In this document: positions 43,576 through 52,743 of the stretch, piece after piece
Numbering within the stretch: the stretch's first letter is position 1
Layout: each line of letters opens with the position of its first letter
From: Flavobacterium alkalisoli
GTDB lineage: Bacteria; Bacteroidota; Bacteroidia; Flavobacteriales; Flavobacteriaceae
Reading direction: 5' to 3'
DNA: 64,000 nt
NCBI RefSeq assembly: GCF_008000935.1
Contig: NZ_CP042831.1
Location: 930,001-994,000 of the forward strand
Made by a program: the position numbers and the translations under genes
The notes under the pieces: generated by a model
The model's database searches: none
What the model saw: the letters and a program-made list of their open reading frames with translations, nothing else
What the model was told of the DNA's origin: nothing

Positions 43576-43665
43576 TGTAAATAATTATAAGAATATAAGT
43601 ATTTCAGTAGTGTTTAAGGAGGGTAACCTGTAACCTTAAACTTTGAACCTGAAACTAAACAAAAC

Positions 43666-45114
43666 ATGAGTAAGTACACAGAAGAAGAATTAAAAATCGA
43701 ACTCGAGAATAAAGAATACGAGTACGGTTTTTATACCGATATTGAGTCAGATACGTTTCCTAACGGGTTAAACGAGGATATTATTCGTGCCCTTTCTAAA
43801 AAGAAAGAAGAGCCGGAATGGATGACTGAGTGGCGCCTTGAAGCCTTTAGGGCATGGGAACAAATGGTAGAGCCGGAATGGGCTAATGTACATTATGAAA
43901 AACCCAATTTTCAGGCAATTTCATATTACTCTGCACCATTAAAAAAACCTAAATATGATAGCCTTGATGAGGTAGATCCTGAGCTTTTAGATACATTTAA
44001 AAAGCTGGGAATCTCTATAGACGAACAGAAAAAACTGGCAGGTGTAGCTGTAGATATCGTTATGGACTCTGTTTCTGTAGCGACTACCTTCAAGAAAACA
44101 CTGGCAGAAAAAGGAATTATTTTCTGTTCAATTTCTGAGGCGATTAAAGAACACCCTGAACTTGTTAAAAAGTACTTAGGGACTGTGGTGCCGCAAAAAG
44201 ACAATTTTTATGCAGCACTTAACTCGGCCGTTTTCTCAGACGGGTCTTTCTGTTATATACCTAAGGGAGTTCGTTGCCCAATGGAGTTATCAACTTACTT
44301 CAGGATTAATCAGGCAGGAACAGGACAGTTTGAGCGTACGCTTGTAGTGGCTGATGAAGGTAGTTATGTTAGTTACCTTGAAGGCTGTACAGCGCCATCA
44401 CGTGATGAGAACCAGCTGCATGCTGCAGTTGTAGAGCTTATTGCACTTGATGATGCCGAGATTAAATATTCTACTGTACAAAACTGGTTCCCTGGTAACA
44501 AAGAGGGTAAAGGTGGAGTGTACAACTTTGTAACTAAGCGCGGACTTTGTGAAAAGAACGCAAAAATATCATGGACACAGGTTGAAACAGGATCTGCTGT
44601 TACATGGAAATACCCTAGTTGTGTGCTTAAGGGAGATAATTCGGTAGGGGAGTTTTACTCTATTGCCGTTACCAATAATTACCAACAGGCAGATACGGGT
44701 ACAAAAATGATCCACTTAGGGAAAAATACTAAGAGTACTATTATTTCTAAAGGTATTTCGGCAGGTAAGTCGCAAAACAGTTACCGTGGTTTAGTTCAGA
44801 TTGGTGCAAGGGCAGAAAATGCCAGGAACTTCTCTCAATGTGACTCATTACTAATGGGTAACAGCTGCGGGGCACATACCTTCCCTTACATAGAGTCTAA
44901 AAATACAACAGCTAAAATAGAGCACGAGGCGACAACAAGTAAAATTGGTGAAGACCAGGTGTTTTACTGTAACCAAAGGGGTATTCCTACAGAGAAGGCT
45001 ATTGCTCTTATCGTAAACGGTTTCAGTAAAGAAGTATTAAACAAGCTTCCTATGGAGTTTGCTGTAGAGGCTCAAAAATTATTAGAAATAAGCCTTGAGG
45101 GGTCAGTAGGTTAA
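43666..45114 (+). CDS. sufB: Fe-S cluster assembly protein SufB
   Basis: The 482-residue protein is the scaffold of the SufBCD complex. [62 protein letters not shown] and the C-terminal [23 protein letters not shown] are full family signatures of the right-handed beta-helix core. It accepts sulfur from SufS/SufE and works with the SufC ATPase. sufC starts 32 bp later. Confidence 0.97.
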   Translation: MSKYTEEELKIELENKEYEYGFYTDIESDTFPNGLNEDIIRALSKKKEEPEWMTEWRLEAFRAWEQMVEPEWANVHYEKPNFQAISYYSAPLKKPKYDSLDEVDPELLDTFKKLGISIDEQKKLAGVAVDIVMDSVSVATTFKKTLAEKGIIFCSISEAIKEHPELVKKYLGTVVPQKDNFYAALNSAVFSDGSFCYIPKGVRCPMELSTYFRINQAGTGQFERTLVVADEGSYVSYLEGCTAPSRDENQLHAAVVELIALDDAEIKYSTVQNWFPGNKEGKGGVYNFVTKRGLCEKNAKISWTQVETGSAVTWKYPSCVLKGDNSVGEFYSIAVTNNYQQADTGTKMIHLGKNTKSTIISKGISAGKSQNSYRGLVQIGARAENARNFSQCDSLLMGNSCGAHTFPYIESKNTTAKIEHEATTSKIGEDQVFYCNQRGIPTEKAIALIVNGFSKEVLNKLPMEFAVEAQKLLEISLEGSVG

Positions 45115-45145
45115 TTACGAATAAAAATACACCATTATATATTTT

Positions 45146-45892
45146 ATGTTATCAATTAAGAATTTACACGCAAGTGTTGAAGATAAAGAGATTTTAAGAG
45201 GAATAAACCTTGAAGTAAAAGCGGGAGAGGTACATGCTATAATGGGACCTAACGGTTCCGGTAAGAGTACACTTTCATCTGTAATTGCAGGTAAAGAGGA
45301 GTATGAAGTTACCGATGGTGAGATTTTTCTTGAAGGTGAAGATATAGGTGAGCTTGCACCGGAAGAAAGAGCACACAAAGGTGTTTTCCTTTCTTTCCAG
45401 TATCCTGTAGAAATACCGGGAGTTTCGGTTACTAACTTTATGAAAACGGCAATTAACGAAAGCCGTAAGGCTAAAGGCCTTGAGGAAATGCCGGCTAATG
45501 AAATGCTTAAGCTTATCCGTGAAAAATCGGAACTTTTAGAAATAGACAGGAAGTTTTTATCACGTTCGTTAAACGAAGGTTTTTCGGGTGGTGAGAAAAA
45601 ACGTAATGAAATATTCCAGATGGCTATGCTTGAGCCAAAACTGGCCATTCTTGACGAAACCGATTCAGGACTTGATATCGATGCGCTTCGTATTGTTGCA
45701 AACGGGGTTAACAAACTTCGCAGTAAAGACAACGCTGTAGTTGTTATTACGCACTACCAGAGGCTTCTTGATTATATCGTGCCAGATTATGTACATGTTC
45801 TTTACAATGGTAAGATCGTAAAATCAGGAGGTAAAGAGCTTGCATACGAGCTTGAAGAAAAAGGTTACGACTGGATTAAATCTGAAAATTAA
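45146..45892 (+). CDS. sufC: Fe-S cluster assembly ATPase SufC
   Basis: The 248-residue ABC-type ATPase has Walker [14 protein letters not shown]-loop [12 protein letters not shown], signature [11 protein letters not shown], Walker [13 protein letters not shown] and a His switch VVITHYQ. It drives SufBD conformational change. It is separated from sufD by a 457 bp gap holding a decayed four-helix-bundle gene, whereas sufC and sufD are usually adjacent. Confidence 0.97.
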   Translation: MLSIKNLHASVEDKEILRGINLEVKAGEVHAIMGPNGSGKSTLSSVIAGKEEYEVTDGEIFLEGEDIGELAPEERAHKGVFLSFQYPVEIPGVSVTNFMKTAINESRKAKGLEEMPANEMLKLIREKSELLEIDRKFLSRSLNEGFSGGEKKRNEIFQMAMLEPKLAILDETDSGLDIDALRIVANGVNKLRSKDNAVVVITHYQRLLDYIVPDYVHVLYNGKIVKSGGKELAYELEEKGYDWIKSEN

Positions 45893-45905
45893 TAGTCTAA
45901 GATCT

Positions 45906-45919
45906 AAAGTCATAAAGTC
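45906..45919. repeat. Left inverted repeat flanking the decayed four-helix-bundle gene
   Basis: AAAGTCATAAAGTC is the reverse complement, at 13 of 14 bases, of GTCTTTATGACTTT at 46310-46323 on the other side of the pseudogene. Confidence 0.65.
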
Positions 45920-45931
45920 GAAAGCGGGCTG

Positions 45932-46309
45932 ATGGGTAAGTTTAATTCTTTTGAAGATATTAATTAATGGCAAAAAGCCAGAGAGTTTAATAAAAAGATT
46001 TACCTGATAACCGAAACAGATAGTTTTAAGAGAGATTTTGATTTAGTCAGACAATTAAGGCGGGCTTCAGTATCAATCTCATCTAATATAGCTGAAGGGT
46101 TTGAAAGAAATACAGATAGGGAATTTGTTCATTTTTTATTTGTGGCAAAAGGTTCGGCAGGAGAAATAAGATCTCAATTATATCTGGCTTTAGATTTAGA
46201 ATATATAACACAGGAAGTATTTAATGAATTACTTTCTGATATCAATGAAATAGCAAGGCTGCTAAGTGGCTTTATAAAATATCTTAATAAACAAAGTACG
46301 AAGGAGTAA
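45932..46309 (+). pseudogene. Four-helix-bundle (S23/intervening-sequence type) gene interrupted by an in-frame stop
   Basis: From the ATG at 45932 the frame reads MGKFNSFEDIN, then TAA at 45965-45967, then WQKAREFNKKIYL...LVRQLRRASVSISSNIAEGFERN...EFVHFLFVAKGSAGEIRSQLYLALDLEYI...ARLLSGFIKYLNK, ending in TAA at 46307. The single stop replaces what is normally an acidic or small residue before the conserved Trp-Gln. The rest is intact, and matches the small four-helix-bundle family known from 23S rRNA intervening sequences. The stop may be a true nonsense mutation in a once-inserted element. No good internal start is present to rescue it. Confidence 0.8.
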
Positions 46310-46323
46310 GTCTTTATGACTTT
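46310..46323. repeat. Right inverted repeat flanking the decayed four-helix-bundle gene
   Basis: GTCTTTATGACTTT pairs 13/14 with the left repeat. A further TTTGACTTTAT/ACTTTTGACT repeat follows before the sufD start. Confidence 0.65.
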
Positions 46324-46349
46324 TGACTTTATAAACTTTTGACTGATAA

Positions 46350-47666
46350 ATGGATTTGAAAGAGAAATTATTATCTTCTTTTATGGCTTTTGAAGAGCGT
46401 GTTGATGTAACAGCAGATTTACATAACATACGTACCGAAGCGATAAAGAATTTTGAAAATAAGGGATTCCCCAGCAAAAAGGAAGAGGCCTGGAAATATA
46501 CATCGTTAAACGCGGTGCTAAAAAATGACTTTAGTGTTTTCCCTAAAAAGGAAAATGCATTGAGTTATGCTGAGGTTAAAAAGTATTTCCTGCATGAAAT
46601 AGATACCTATAAAATTGTTTTTATAGACGGTATATTTAGTTCTTTCCTGTCTTCCACAACACACGACGGGCTGGATGTTTGCTTAATGTCTTCGGCACTT
46701 ACAAAGCCTAAGTACAAGGAAGTAATAGATACTTATTTTAATAAGATCGCAAAGAAAGACGATAGCCTTACATCACTTAATACGGCTTTTGCTCATGAAG
46801 GGGCGTTTATTAATATCCCTAAGAACAAGATTGCTGATAAACCGATAGAGATAATCAGTTTTTCTACAGGAAATGAGGCAGCACTTATGGTACAGCCACG
46901 TAACCTGATCGTTGTAGGTAAAAATGCTCAGGTACACATTATTGAAAGACACCAGAGCTTAAACAGCAACCCTGTTCTTACAAATGCGGTTACTGAGATA
47001 TTTGCTCATGAAAACGCTAATGTAGATTACTATAAGATTCAAAATGACGTTCAAACGGCAAACCTTATAGATAATACTTATATCTCTCAAAAGAGAGACA
47101 GTAATGCCAGTGTACATACCTTCTCTTTTGGTGGAAATATTACACGTAACAACCTAAACTTCTTCCACGAAGGGGAAAATATAGACAGTACCCTAAAAGG
47201 AATCACAATCATAGGTGATAAACAGCATGTAGATCATTACACGCTTGTACACCATGCTCAACCAAATTGTGAGAGCCACCAAAACTATAAAGGTATTTTT
47301 GACGGAAGCTCTACAGGTGTGTTTAATGGTAAGATCTATGTTGAGAAAGAAGCACAAAAAACTGATGCTTTCCAACAGAATAATAACGTCCTATTAAGCG
47401 ATAAGGCTACCATAAATGCTAAACCACAGCTTGAGATTTTTGCAGATGATGTTAAATGTTCTCACGGTTGTACAATCGGTCAGTTGGATGATGATGCCAT
47501 GTTCTACATGCAGTCAAGAGGTATTCCTCAAAAAGAAGCAAAAGCATTATTAATGTATGCTTTTTCTAACGAAGTTATTGAAAGCATTAAAATACCTGAG
47601 CTTAAGAACAGGATCAACAAAATTATAGCAATGAAACTAGGCGTTAGTATGGGGTTTGACCTGTAA
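46350..47666 (+). CDS. sufD: Fe-S cluster assembly protein SufD
   Basis: The 438-residue protein is the partner scaffold of SufB. EEAWKYTSLNAVL near the start and the beta-helix core (VHIIERHQSL, KGITIIGDKQHVDHYTLVHHAQPNCESHQNYKGI) are present. It ends DVKCSHGCTIGQLDDDAMFYMQSRGIPQKEAKALLMYAFSNEV. A terminator follows at 47690, so the sufABC-D unit ends here. Confidence 0.95.
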   Translation: MDLKEKLLSSFMAFEERVDVTADLHNIRTEAIKNFENKGFPSKKEEAWKYTSLNAVLKNDFSVFPKKENALSYAEVKKYFLHEIDTYKIVFIDGIFSSFLSSTTHDGLDVCLMSSALTKPKYKEVIDTYFNKIAKKDDSLTSLNTAFAHEGAFINIPKNKIADKPIEIISFSTGNEAALMVQPRNLIVVGKNAQVHIIERHQSLNSNPVLTNAVTEIFAHENANVDYYKIQNDVQTANLIDNTYISQKRDSNASVHTFSFGGNITRNNLNFFHEGENIDSTLKGITIIGDKQHVDHYTLVHHAQPNCESHQNYKGIFDGSSTGVFNGKIYVEKEAQKTDAFQQNNNVLLSDKATINAKPQLEIFADDVKCSHGCTIGQLDDDAMFYMQSRGIPQKEAKALLMYAFSNEVIESIKIPELKNRINKIIAMKLGVSMGFDL

Positions 47667-47689
47667 TTAACAACTTAATACACTATTAC

Positions 47690-47716
47690 AAAGCAGCGCT
47701 AATTGCGCTGCTTTTG
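47690..47716 (+). terminator. Terminator of the sufABCD unit
   Basis: GCAGCGC (47693-47699) pairs with GCGCTGC (47705-47711), with a 5 nt loop and a T-rich tail. Confidence 0.88.
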
Positions 47717-47804
47717 TTTTTATTTAGAATTAATAAAAATAACTTGCATATGTCTTTCAAGCTAATTAGATTTGCAATTTAGAATTAATCTAATTTAAAT
47801 TAGA
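47717..47804 (+). promoter_or_regulatory. hmuR promoter and candidate operators
   Basis: TTG at 47744-47746 and TAGATTTG at 47767-47774 are 20 bp apart and give a good promoter. AATTTAGAATTAAT follows at 47776, then a perfect 16 bp palindrome TCTAATTTAAATTAGA at 47789-47804 ending on the base before the ATG. Further upstream, TTTTTATTTAGAAT (47717-47730) is repeated at 56525-56538 in the hmuT-sufS gap. An iron- or heme-dependent repressor is the likely binder. Confidence 0.65.
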
Positions 47805-49922
47805 ATGCAACCCAGCCGTATCGCACTACTCTTTTTATTGCTACATATAAAACTATCTGCACAGGAACAACAAAGAGATTCCGTTAATATCAATTCTGAT
47901 TTAAATGAAGTTGTTGTTACCGGTCAGTTTGAGCCACAGTCCTTAAAAAAATCAGTGCAGAATGTAAGGGTAATTACACGAAGGGATATCGATCAGCTGG
48001 CCGCTAATAATCTTGGTGATGTATTAAACCAGTATGTAAACATAACGGTGCGCCCCAGTGGCACCGATGGCCGTTCAACCGTTAGCATGTTTGGACTTGA
48101 CGGACTTTACTTCAAAATTCTTATAGATAATGTACCGATAGCTAATGAAGCCGGATTAGGTAATAATATCGACTTATCTCAAATAAACCTTAATGATGTA
48201 GAGCGTATAGAAATTATAGAAGGCTCTATGGGGGTAACACACGGTGCTAATGCCGTTAGCGGTATCCTTAACATCATTACCAAAAAATCATCTAAAAATA
48301 AGTGGGAGATATCAGCAACACTTCAGGAAGAAACCGTTGGAAACGAATACGCCACTTTTGATGAGGGAAGGCACATACAGGCACTTCAGGTATCGCATAC
48401 CTTAACAGACAACTGGTTTGTATCACTTAATGCCAACCGAAACGATTTTCAGGGTTATCTGGGAGATAGGAAAGGAATGGATTATGCAGTTAACGATGAC
48501 ATGAGGGGCTATAACTGGCTGCCAAAGGAACAGCTGATGACCAATGCACTGCTAAGCTACAGGAGAAACGAGTTCAGGTTCTTTTATCGCTTTGAGATGA
48601 TGGATGAGAACATTGACTACTATAACAGCGAAGTGGAAACACTTTTTAATGCTGAATTAGGTTCTTACAGGGCATCGCAGGACAAACGTTATTTTACCGA
48701 CAGATTTTACCATCATTTAAACGCCACAGGAAAGCTTTTTTCCGGATTAGCATATAATGTGTCGGTTTCTCATCAAAAGCAGCAGAGAGACGTTGAGAGC
48801 TTCTTATATCGTGTATGGCAGGATCAGGAAGTAAACAATACAACTGAAACCGACCAGTCTATGGAGGTTTTATATTCTACAGGGACTTTAAGTAATTTCT
48901 TTGAAAGTGAAACAGTCAAGTTACAACTGGGCTATGAATTAGTGAACAACAACGGTTTTTCTGTAGTTCAGGAGGCAGACAATGTATATGTAGGGATAAG
49001 GGAACGACTTGAGAATTATGATGTTTTTGCTTCATCGGAAGTAAATGTAAACAGAAACTTTTCCCTTCGCCCGGGATTCCGTTACTCGTTCCAGTCCCGT
49101 TTTGATAACCAGTACGCCGCTTCTTTAGGCTTCAGGCAGCTGTTTAAAAACGATTATCAGTTAAGGGGGGCAATAGGCAAATCGTTCCGTACACCAACCT
49201 TTGAAGAGCTTTATACCAAGATGATATTTTCAGGGCATTACTTTACCGGTAATGAAAACCTGATACCCGAAACAAGCACCTCTTATGAGGTTAGCGTTAA
49301 AAAGAACAGCTACTTTGATTCAGGATTGATGCTTTCTAACAATGTTATTGTAAGCTTTATGGATATAAAAGACAGGATAAGCACGGCTTTTACGGGCTAC
49401 ACGCCGGATAATGTGCCTATGTATGAGTCCATTAATGTAAGCAAATACAATATGTGGAATGTTTCAACCACAAACCAATTGCAGTATAATAATCTTACAT
49501 TCTCATTAGGAACAACACTGGCAGGAATATCGCAAAAGTTGGATAACGGCGATTTTCAGAGTGATGACAAGTACCTGTATACACTTAACCTTAACAGCAG
49601 TATTTCCTATAGGGTGCCAAAATGGAAAACCACTTTTTCCGCCTACTACAAGTATAACGGCAAAACACAGGACTACACCGCTTCAGAAAACGAATATGTG
49701 CTTACCAGCGTAGCCGCAACAAACTGGCTGGATGCTTCGATAATAAAATCATTTTATAATAACAGGTGTGATGTAACCCTTGGGGCAAGAAACCTGCTTG
49801 ATATAACCAATGTAACCCGTACGGGAATTAACCAAACCGGCAGCCACGCTGCCTCAAACAATGTAATGCTTGCTTATGGCAGGTCTTATTATATAAAACT
49901 TATGTACAATCTTAATTTTTAA
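47805..49922 (+). CDS. hmuR: TonB-dependent outer-membrane heme receptor (HmuR-like)
   Basis: The 705-residue protein has a signal peptide, then the plug domain (about 30-150: LNEVVVTGQF, VRVITRRDIDQLAANNLGDVL, RIEIIEGSMGVTHGANAVSGILNIITKK). A beta-barrel of about 550 residues follows, ending in Phe (YYIKLMYNLNF). It uses TonB energy to import substrate across the outer membrane. HmuY next to it (19 bp on) and the heme ABC transporter nearby suggest heme as the ligand. Assignment of heme comes from context, not from a receptor motif. Confidence 0.87.
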   Translation: MQPSRIALLFLLLHIKLSAQEQQRDSVNINSDLNEVVVTGQFEPQSLKKSVQNVRVITRRDIDQLAANNLGDVLNQYVNITVRPSGTDGRSTVSMFGLDGLYFKILIDNVPIANEAGLGNNIDLSQINLNDVERIEIIEGSMGVTHGANAVSGILNIITKKSSKNKWEISATLQEETVGNEYATFDEGRHIQALQVSHTLTDNWFVSLNANRNDFQGYLGDRKGMDYAVNDDMRGYNWLPKEQLMTNALLSYRRNEFRFFYRFEMMDENIDYYNSEVETLFNAELGSYRASQDKRYFTDRFYHHLNATGKLFSGLAYNVSVSHQKQQRDVESFLYRVWQDQEVNNTTETDQSMEVLYSTGTLSNFFESETVKLQLGYELVNNNGFSVVQEADNVYVGIRERLENYDVFASSEVNVNRNFSLRPGFRYSFQSRFDNQYAASLGFRQLFKNDYQLRGAIGKSFRTPTFEELYTKMIFSGHYFTGNENLIPETSTSYEVSVKKNSYFDSGLMLSNNVIVSFMDIKDRISTAFTGYTPDNVPMYESINVSKYNMWNVSTTNQLQYNNLTFSLGTTLAGISQKLDNGDFQSDDKYLYTLNLNSSISYRVPKWKTTFSAYYKYNGKTQDYTASENEYVLTSVAATNWLDASIIKSFYNNRCDVTLGARNLLDITNVTRTGINQTGSHAASNNVMLAYGRSYYIKLMYNLNF

Positions 49923-49941
49923 TTCATAATATCAATATCAT

Positions 49942-51042
49942 ATGAAAAAAAGCATATTAATCCTTGCCGCAGCAGTTGGCTTTTTAGCTTCCTGCTCAAG
50001 TGACGACAGTATTACTACTGACCCTATTACGGGCGGCGCTGCCGAAGGAAGCATAGTACAACCAAATATTGGTGGTCCTAATGAGCCCAATCAGGTTTAT
50101 GTAGATCTTAGTACAGGAGAGTCTACGGCAGTTGTAAGAACATCGTGGGATCTTGGGTTTTATTCGGGAGCCGATTTTAGGGTAATCCTTAACGGATCGG
50201 TTAAAATGGCTGCTAAAAAACTGGAAACAACCAACATTGATGAGGTTCAGGAAGCAGATCCTACAGTAACAGTAAGCTATGCTACCGATGCAACCTTAGG
50301 TTATGTGGATAACCCAACAGGAATTCTTACCGGTAACGGTGGGGGAGAGGGTACTGCTATAGCAGAAATTTCAGCAACCGATAGCGAAAACTATGTTTAT
50401 CTTGTAAATATGGGCTACGGACTTTCAAACACTATACCTTCAACAGGAAGTGCGAGTGTAGATGGTGACCCGCGTGGCTGGATGAAAATTCGTGTATTGA
50501 GAAGCGGTAACGACTATAAACTTCAGTATGCAGAACTGGACGCTACAACACACGAAGAAGTAACTATAGCTAAAAACGGCGAGTATAATTTTACTTTTTT
50601 CAGTATGGTGAATAATACTCAAACTTTAGTAGAACCTAAAAAGGGAGACTGGGATTTAAACTTTACAACTTTTACCAACTATTACCCATATAACGATATA
50701 ACTGTTTTATACCCATTTGCCGATTATACTTTACTTAACGTTAAAGGTGGTACAAGAGCTTATGAGATTATTACAGAGGAGGCCGAAGGAGGAGAGGCAG
50801 GCTATAATGCCTTTACTCTTGCTCAGGTAGACTCTGCACAATTTGAGGCTTCAGCTGCAGATCACAGGTTTGTGACCTGGAGGACAGAAGCAGGGCCAAA
50901 TGCTACCATGACTGTTAAGACAGATCGCTTTTTTGTAATTAAAGATGCAGATGGTAATTTTTACAAAGTATTATTCAGGGCTCTTAAAAACGATTTAGGA
51001 GAAAGAGGTTACCCTGTATTTGAATACAAACTTTTGCAATAA
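49942..51042 (+). CDS. hmuY: HmuY-like heme-binding lipoprotein
   Basis: The 366-residue protein has a lipobox AVGFLASC (Cys18). The mature domain fits HmuY: TSWDLGFYSGADFRVILNGSVKMAAKKL, a Gly/Ser/Thr-rich beta-sheet core, YNFTFFSMVNNTQTLVEPKKGDWDLNFTTF and a C-terminal strand repeat. HmuY family members take heme from host or environmental proteins and hand it to HmuR. It is 19 bp downstream of hmuR, in one operon, and ends in a hairpin terminator. Confidence 0.85.
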   Translation: MKKSILILAAAVGFLASCSSDDSITTDPITGGAAEGSIVQPNIGGPNEPNQVYVDLSTGESTAVVRTSWDLGFYSGADFRVILNGSVKMAAKKLETTNIDEVQEADPTVTVSYATDATLGYVDNPTGILTGNGGGEGTAIAEISATDSENYVYLVNMGYGLSNTIPSTGSASVDGDPRGWMKIRVLRSGNDYKLQYAELDATTHEEVTIAKNGEYNFTFFSMVNNTQTLVEPKKGDWDLNFTTFTNYYPYNDITVLYPFADYTLLNVKGGTRAYEIITEEAEGGEAGYNAFTLAQVDSAQFEASAADHRFVTWRTEAGPNATMTVKTDRFFVIKDADGNFYKVLFRALKNDLGERGYPVFEYKLLQ

Positions 51043-51102
51043 GTAAATCATTTCATATTCAATAAAAAGCAGTAGTTAAGTTAGTTTTTGTTTTTACAGT
51101 GT

Positions 51103-51139
51103 CCCGGCTGGTTTTTTCATAGTTACCAGCCGGGTTTTT
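51103..51139 (+). terminator. Terminator of hmuRY
   Basis: CCCGGCTGGT (51103-51112) pairs with ACCAGCCGGG (51125-51134), followed by T5. Confidence 0.88.
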
Positions 51140-51143
51140 AATA

Positions 51144-51167
51144 TAAAAAAGCCGCTATTAAGCGGCT
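51144..51167 (-). terminator. Terminator of the leucine-rich repeat gene
   Basis: AGCCGCT (51150-51156) pairs with AGCGGCT (51161-51167). The A run at 51144-51150 is the minus-strand T tail, beyond the stop at 51186. Confidence 0.85.
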
Positions 51168-51185
51168 AATAATATAGTAAAAGAG

Positions 51186-52667
51186 CTACATCTTGATAAA
51201 TTTACGGGTAATAAAACCTGTGTCTGTATTTATTTTTATTAAATAACTTCCTGTAAGTAAGTTAGAAATATCTACAGAATAGGTGTTTTTTAAATCTCTT
51301 TTTAAAATTAATTGACCCATTAGATTATAAATCTCCACGTTATCAATAATTACATTATGAGTGTTAAAATTTAAGTCATTACCGGCTGGGTTTGGATAAA
51401 GGCCTATTGCTTTGTTCAAATCAAATTGAGATGTGCCTAATGAACACTCAGATGTAACAATACAGCCTTCATTTAAAAAGCTATTATTTAAAATATAATC
51501 AATTTCTTCAGCATCTGCGCATATATATAAAAGGTCAGGGTTACCAGGAAGATTTATATTAGCATTGATACTGTTGTTTTTTAAATAAAGAGATTCAAGA
51601 TTGTTATTAGCAACATTTAATGCATCAATGCCGGGAGTAGTTGCCAGACTTAAAGTTGTTAATTCATTTAAACTACAGTTAAGCAAATTTATAGAATTAC
51701 AATTATCCACATTTAATGAAGTGAGGTTATTTTGTTGGCAATTTAAAGTGAACAGGCTTTCTAGACCAGAACAGTCTAACGAAACTAAGTTGTTTTCTTC
51801 GCAGTGTAAAAGCGAAAGGTTATTTAGCCCAGAGACACTTAAAGAAATTAATTCATTATTAGAACAATAAATAGTTTCAAGCAATGTTGATTGCTCTAAA
51901 TTAAGTTCAGTTAAGTCATTTATGTTACAGTCTAAAAATTTTAAGTTTATGTTGTTTTGAAAATCAAGAGAACTTAGATTATTATTTGAACAGTTTAAAT
52001 ATACCAAGGCAGATAATGAAGATAAATCTAAGGTCGTTAATGAATTATTTTTAATTTCCAGTCTTTCAAGATTAACAAGGCTTGATAACTCAATAGAAGT
52101 TAAATAATTATCATTTAAGGTAAGTTTTTCTATGCTATCAATCATTGAAAAGCTAAGGATGTTTAGCGTTGGGATTTCATTACATATTAGCTCTTTAAGG
52201 TTTGTAACCCCTGTAAAATCTATTGATTGTAAAGATGTATTGCTACAGTTTAAAAATGAAAGCCCGGATATTCCTGTTATATTAAGAGTCGATAAAGGCA
52301 TATTAGAACAAGCTAAACTTTCAAGTGAAGTTAAAGAAGTGAGGTCTAAAGAAGTTATTAAAAGATTATATGCAGAAAGGGTTTTTATGTTTGTGAAATG
52401 CTCAATACCCTGTAAATCATTTATATCATATGGCATGCCATTAAGAAAAAGCTCAGCAACTTCTAAGGCTTCAGACATTTGTATTTCGTTGTCTTCATTA
52501 GCATCTATGGTAATATAATTGTCATTTATGTCTTTGGCATAAGAGTTTTCGGGTTCAGCAGTTATATTTAAAAGGGTTTCTTTAAAATTTGGGTCGTTAA
52601 ACTCAATGTTTTGTGAAAAAGTAAAAGCCGATACAAATAACAATGGCAAGGTGTAAAAATTCTTCAT
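51186..52667 (-). CDS. Secreted leucine-rich-repeat protein with T9SS sorting domain
   Basis: The 493-residue protein has a signal peptide (LPLLFVSAFTFSQ). A body of about 15 short LRRs (about 70-390; units like LESLACSNMPLSTLNI, LVYLNCSNNNLSSLDF) is followed by a type A sorting domain (about 412-493: GLYPNPAGNDLNFN, VEIYNLMGQLILKRD, SYLIKINTDTGFITRKFIKM). LRR folds bind proteins, so an adhesion or recognition role is possible. It splits the heme locus between hmuY and hmuS, on the strand of the ABC genes, but is bounded by terminators. Confidence 0.88.
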   Translation of the reverse strand: MKNFYTLPLLFVSAFTFSQNIEFNDPNFKETLLNITAEPENSYAKDINDNYITIDANEDNEIQMSEALEVAELFLNGMPYDINDLQGIEHFTNIKTLSAYNLLITSLDLTSLTSLESLACSNMPLSTLNITGISGLSFLNCSNTSLQSIDFTGVTNLKELICNEIPTLNILSFSMIDSIEKLTLNDNYLTSIELSSLVNLERLEIKNNSLTTLDLSSLSALVYLNCSNNNLSSLDFQNNINLKFLDCNINDLTELNLEQSTLLETIYCSNNELISLSVSGLNNLSLLHCEENNLVSLDCSGLESLFTLNCQQNNLTSLNVDNCNSINLLNCSLNELTTLSLATTPGIDALNVANNNLESLYLKNNSINANINLPGNPDLLYICADAEEIDYILNNSFLNEGCIVTSECSLGTSQFDLNKAIGLYPNPAGNDLNFNTHNVIIDNVEIYNLMGQLILKRDLKNTYSVDISNLLTGSYLIKINTDTGFITRKFIKM

Positions 52668-52691
52668 TTTAATTTTTTAAAGGTTTTTACA

Positions 52692-52722
52692 AAAATATAA
52701 AAACCCCGCATATAGCGGGGTT
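52692..52722 (-). terminator. Terminator of the hmuTUVS operon
   Basis: AACCCCGC (52702-52709) pairs with GCGGGGTT (52715-52722). The A-rich stretch 52692-52703 is the minus-strand T tail, beyond the hmuS stop at 52744. Confidence 0.87.
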
Positions 52723-52743
52723 ACAATTTAGATAATTCAAGAT

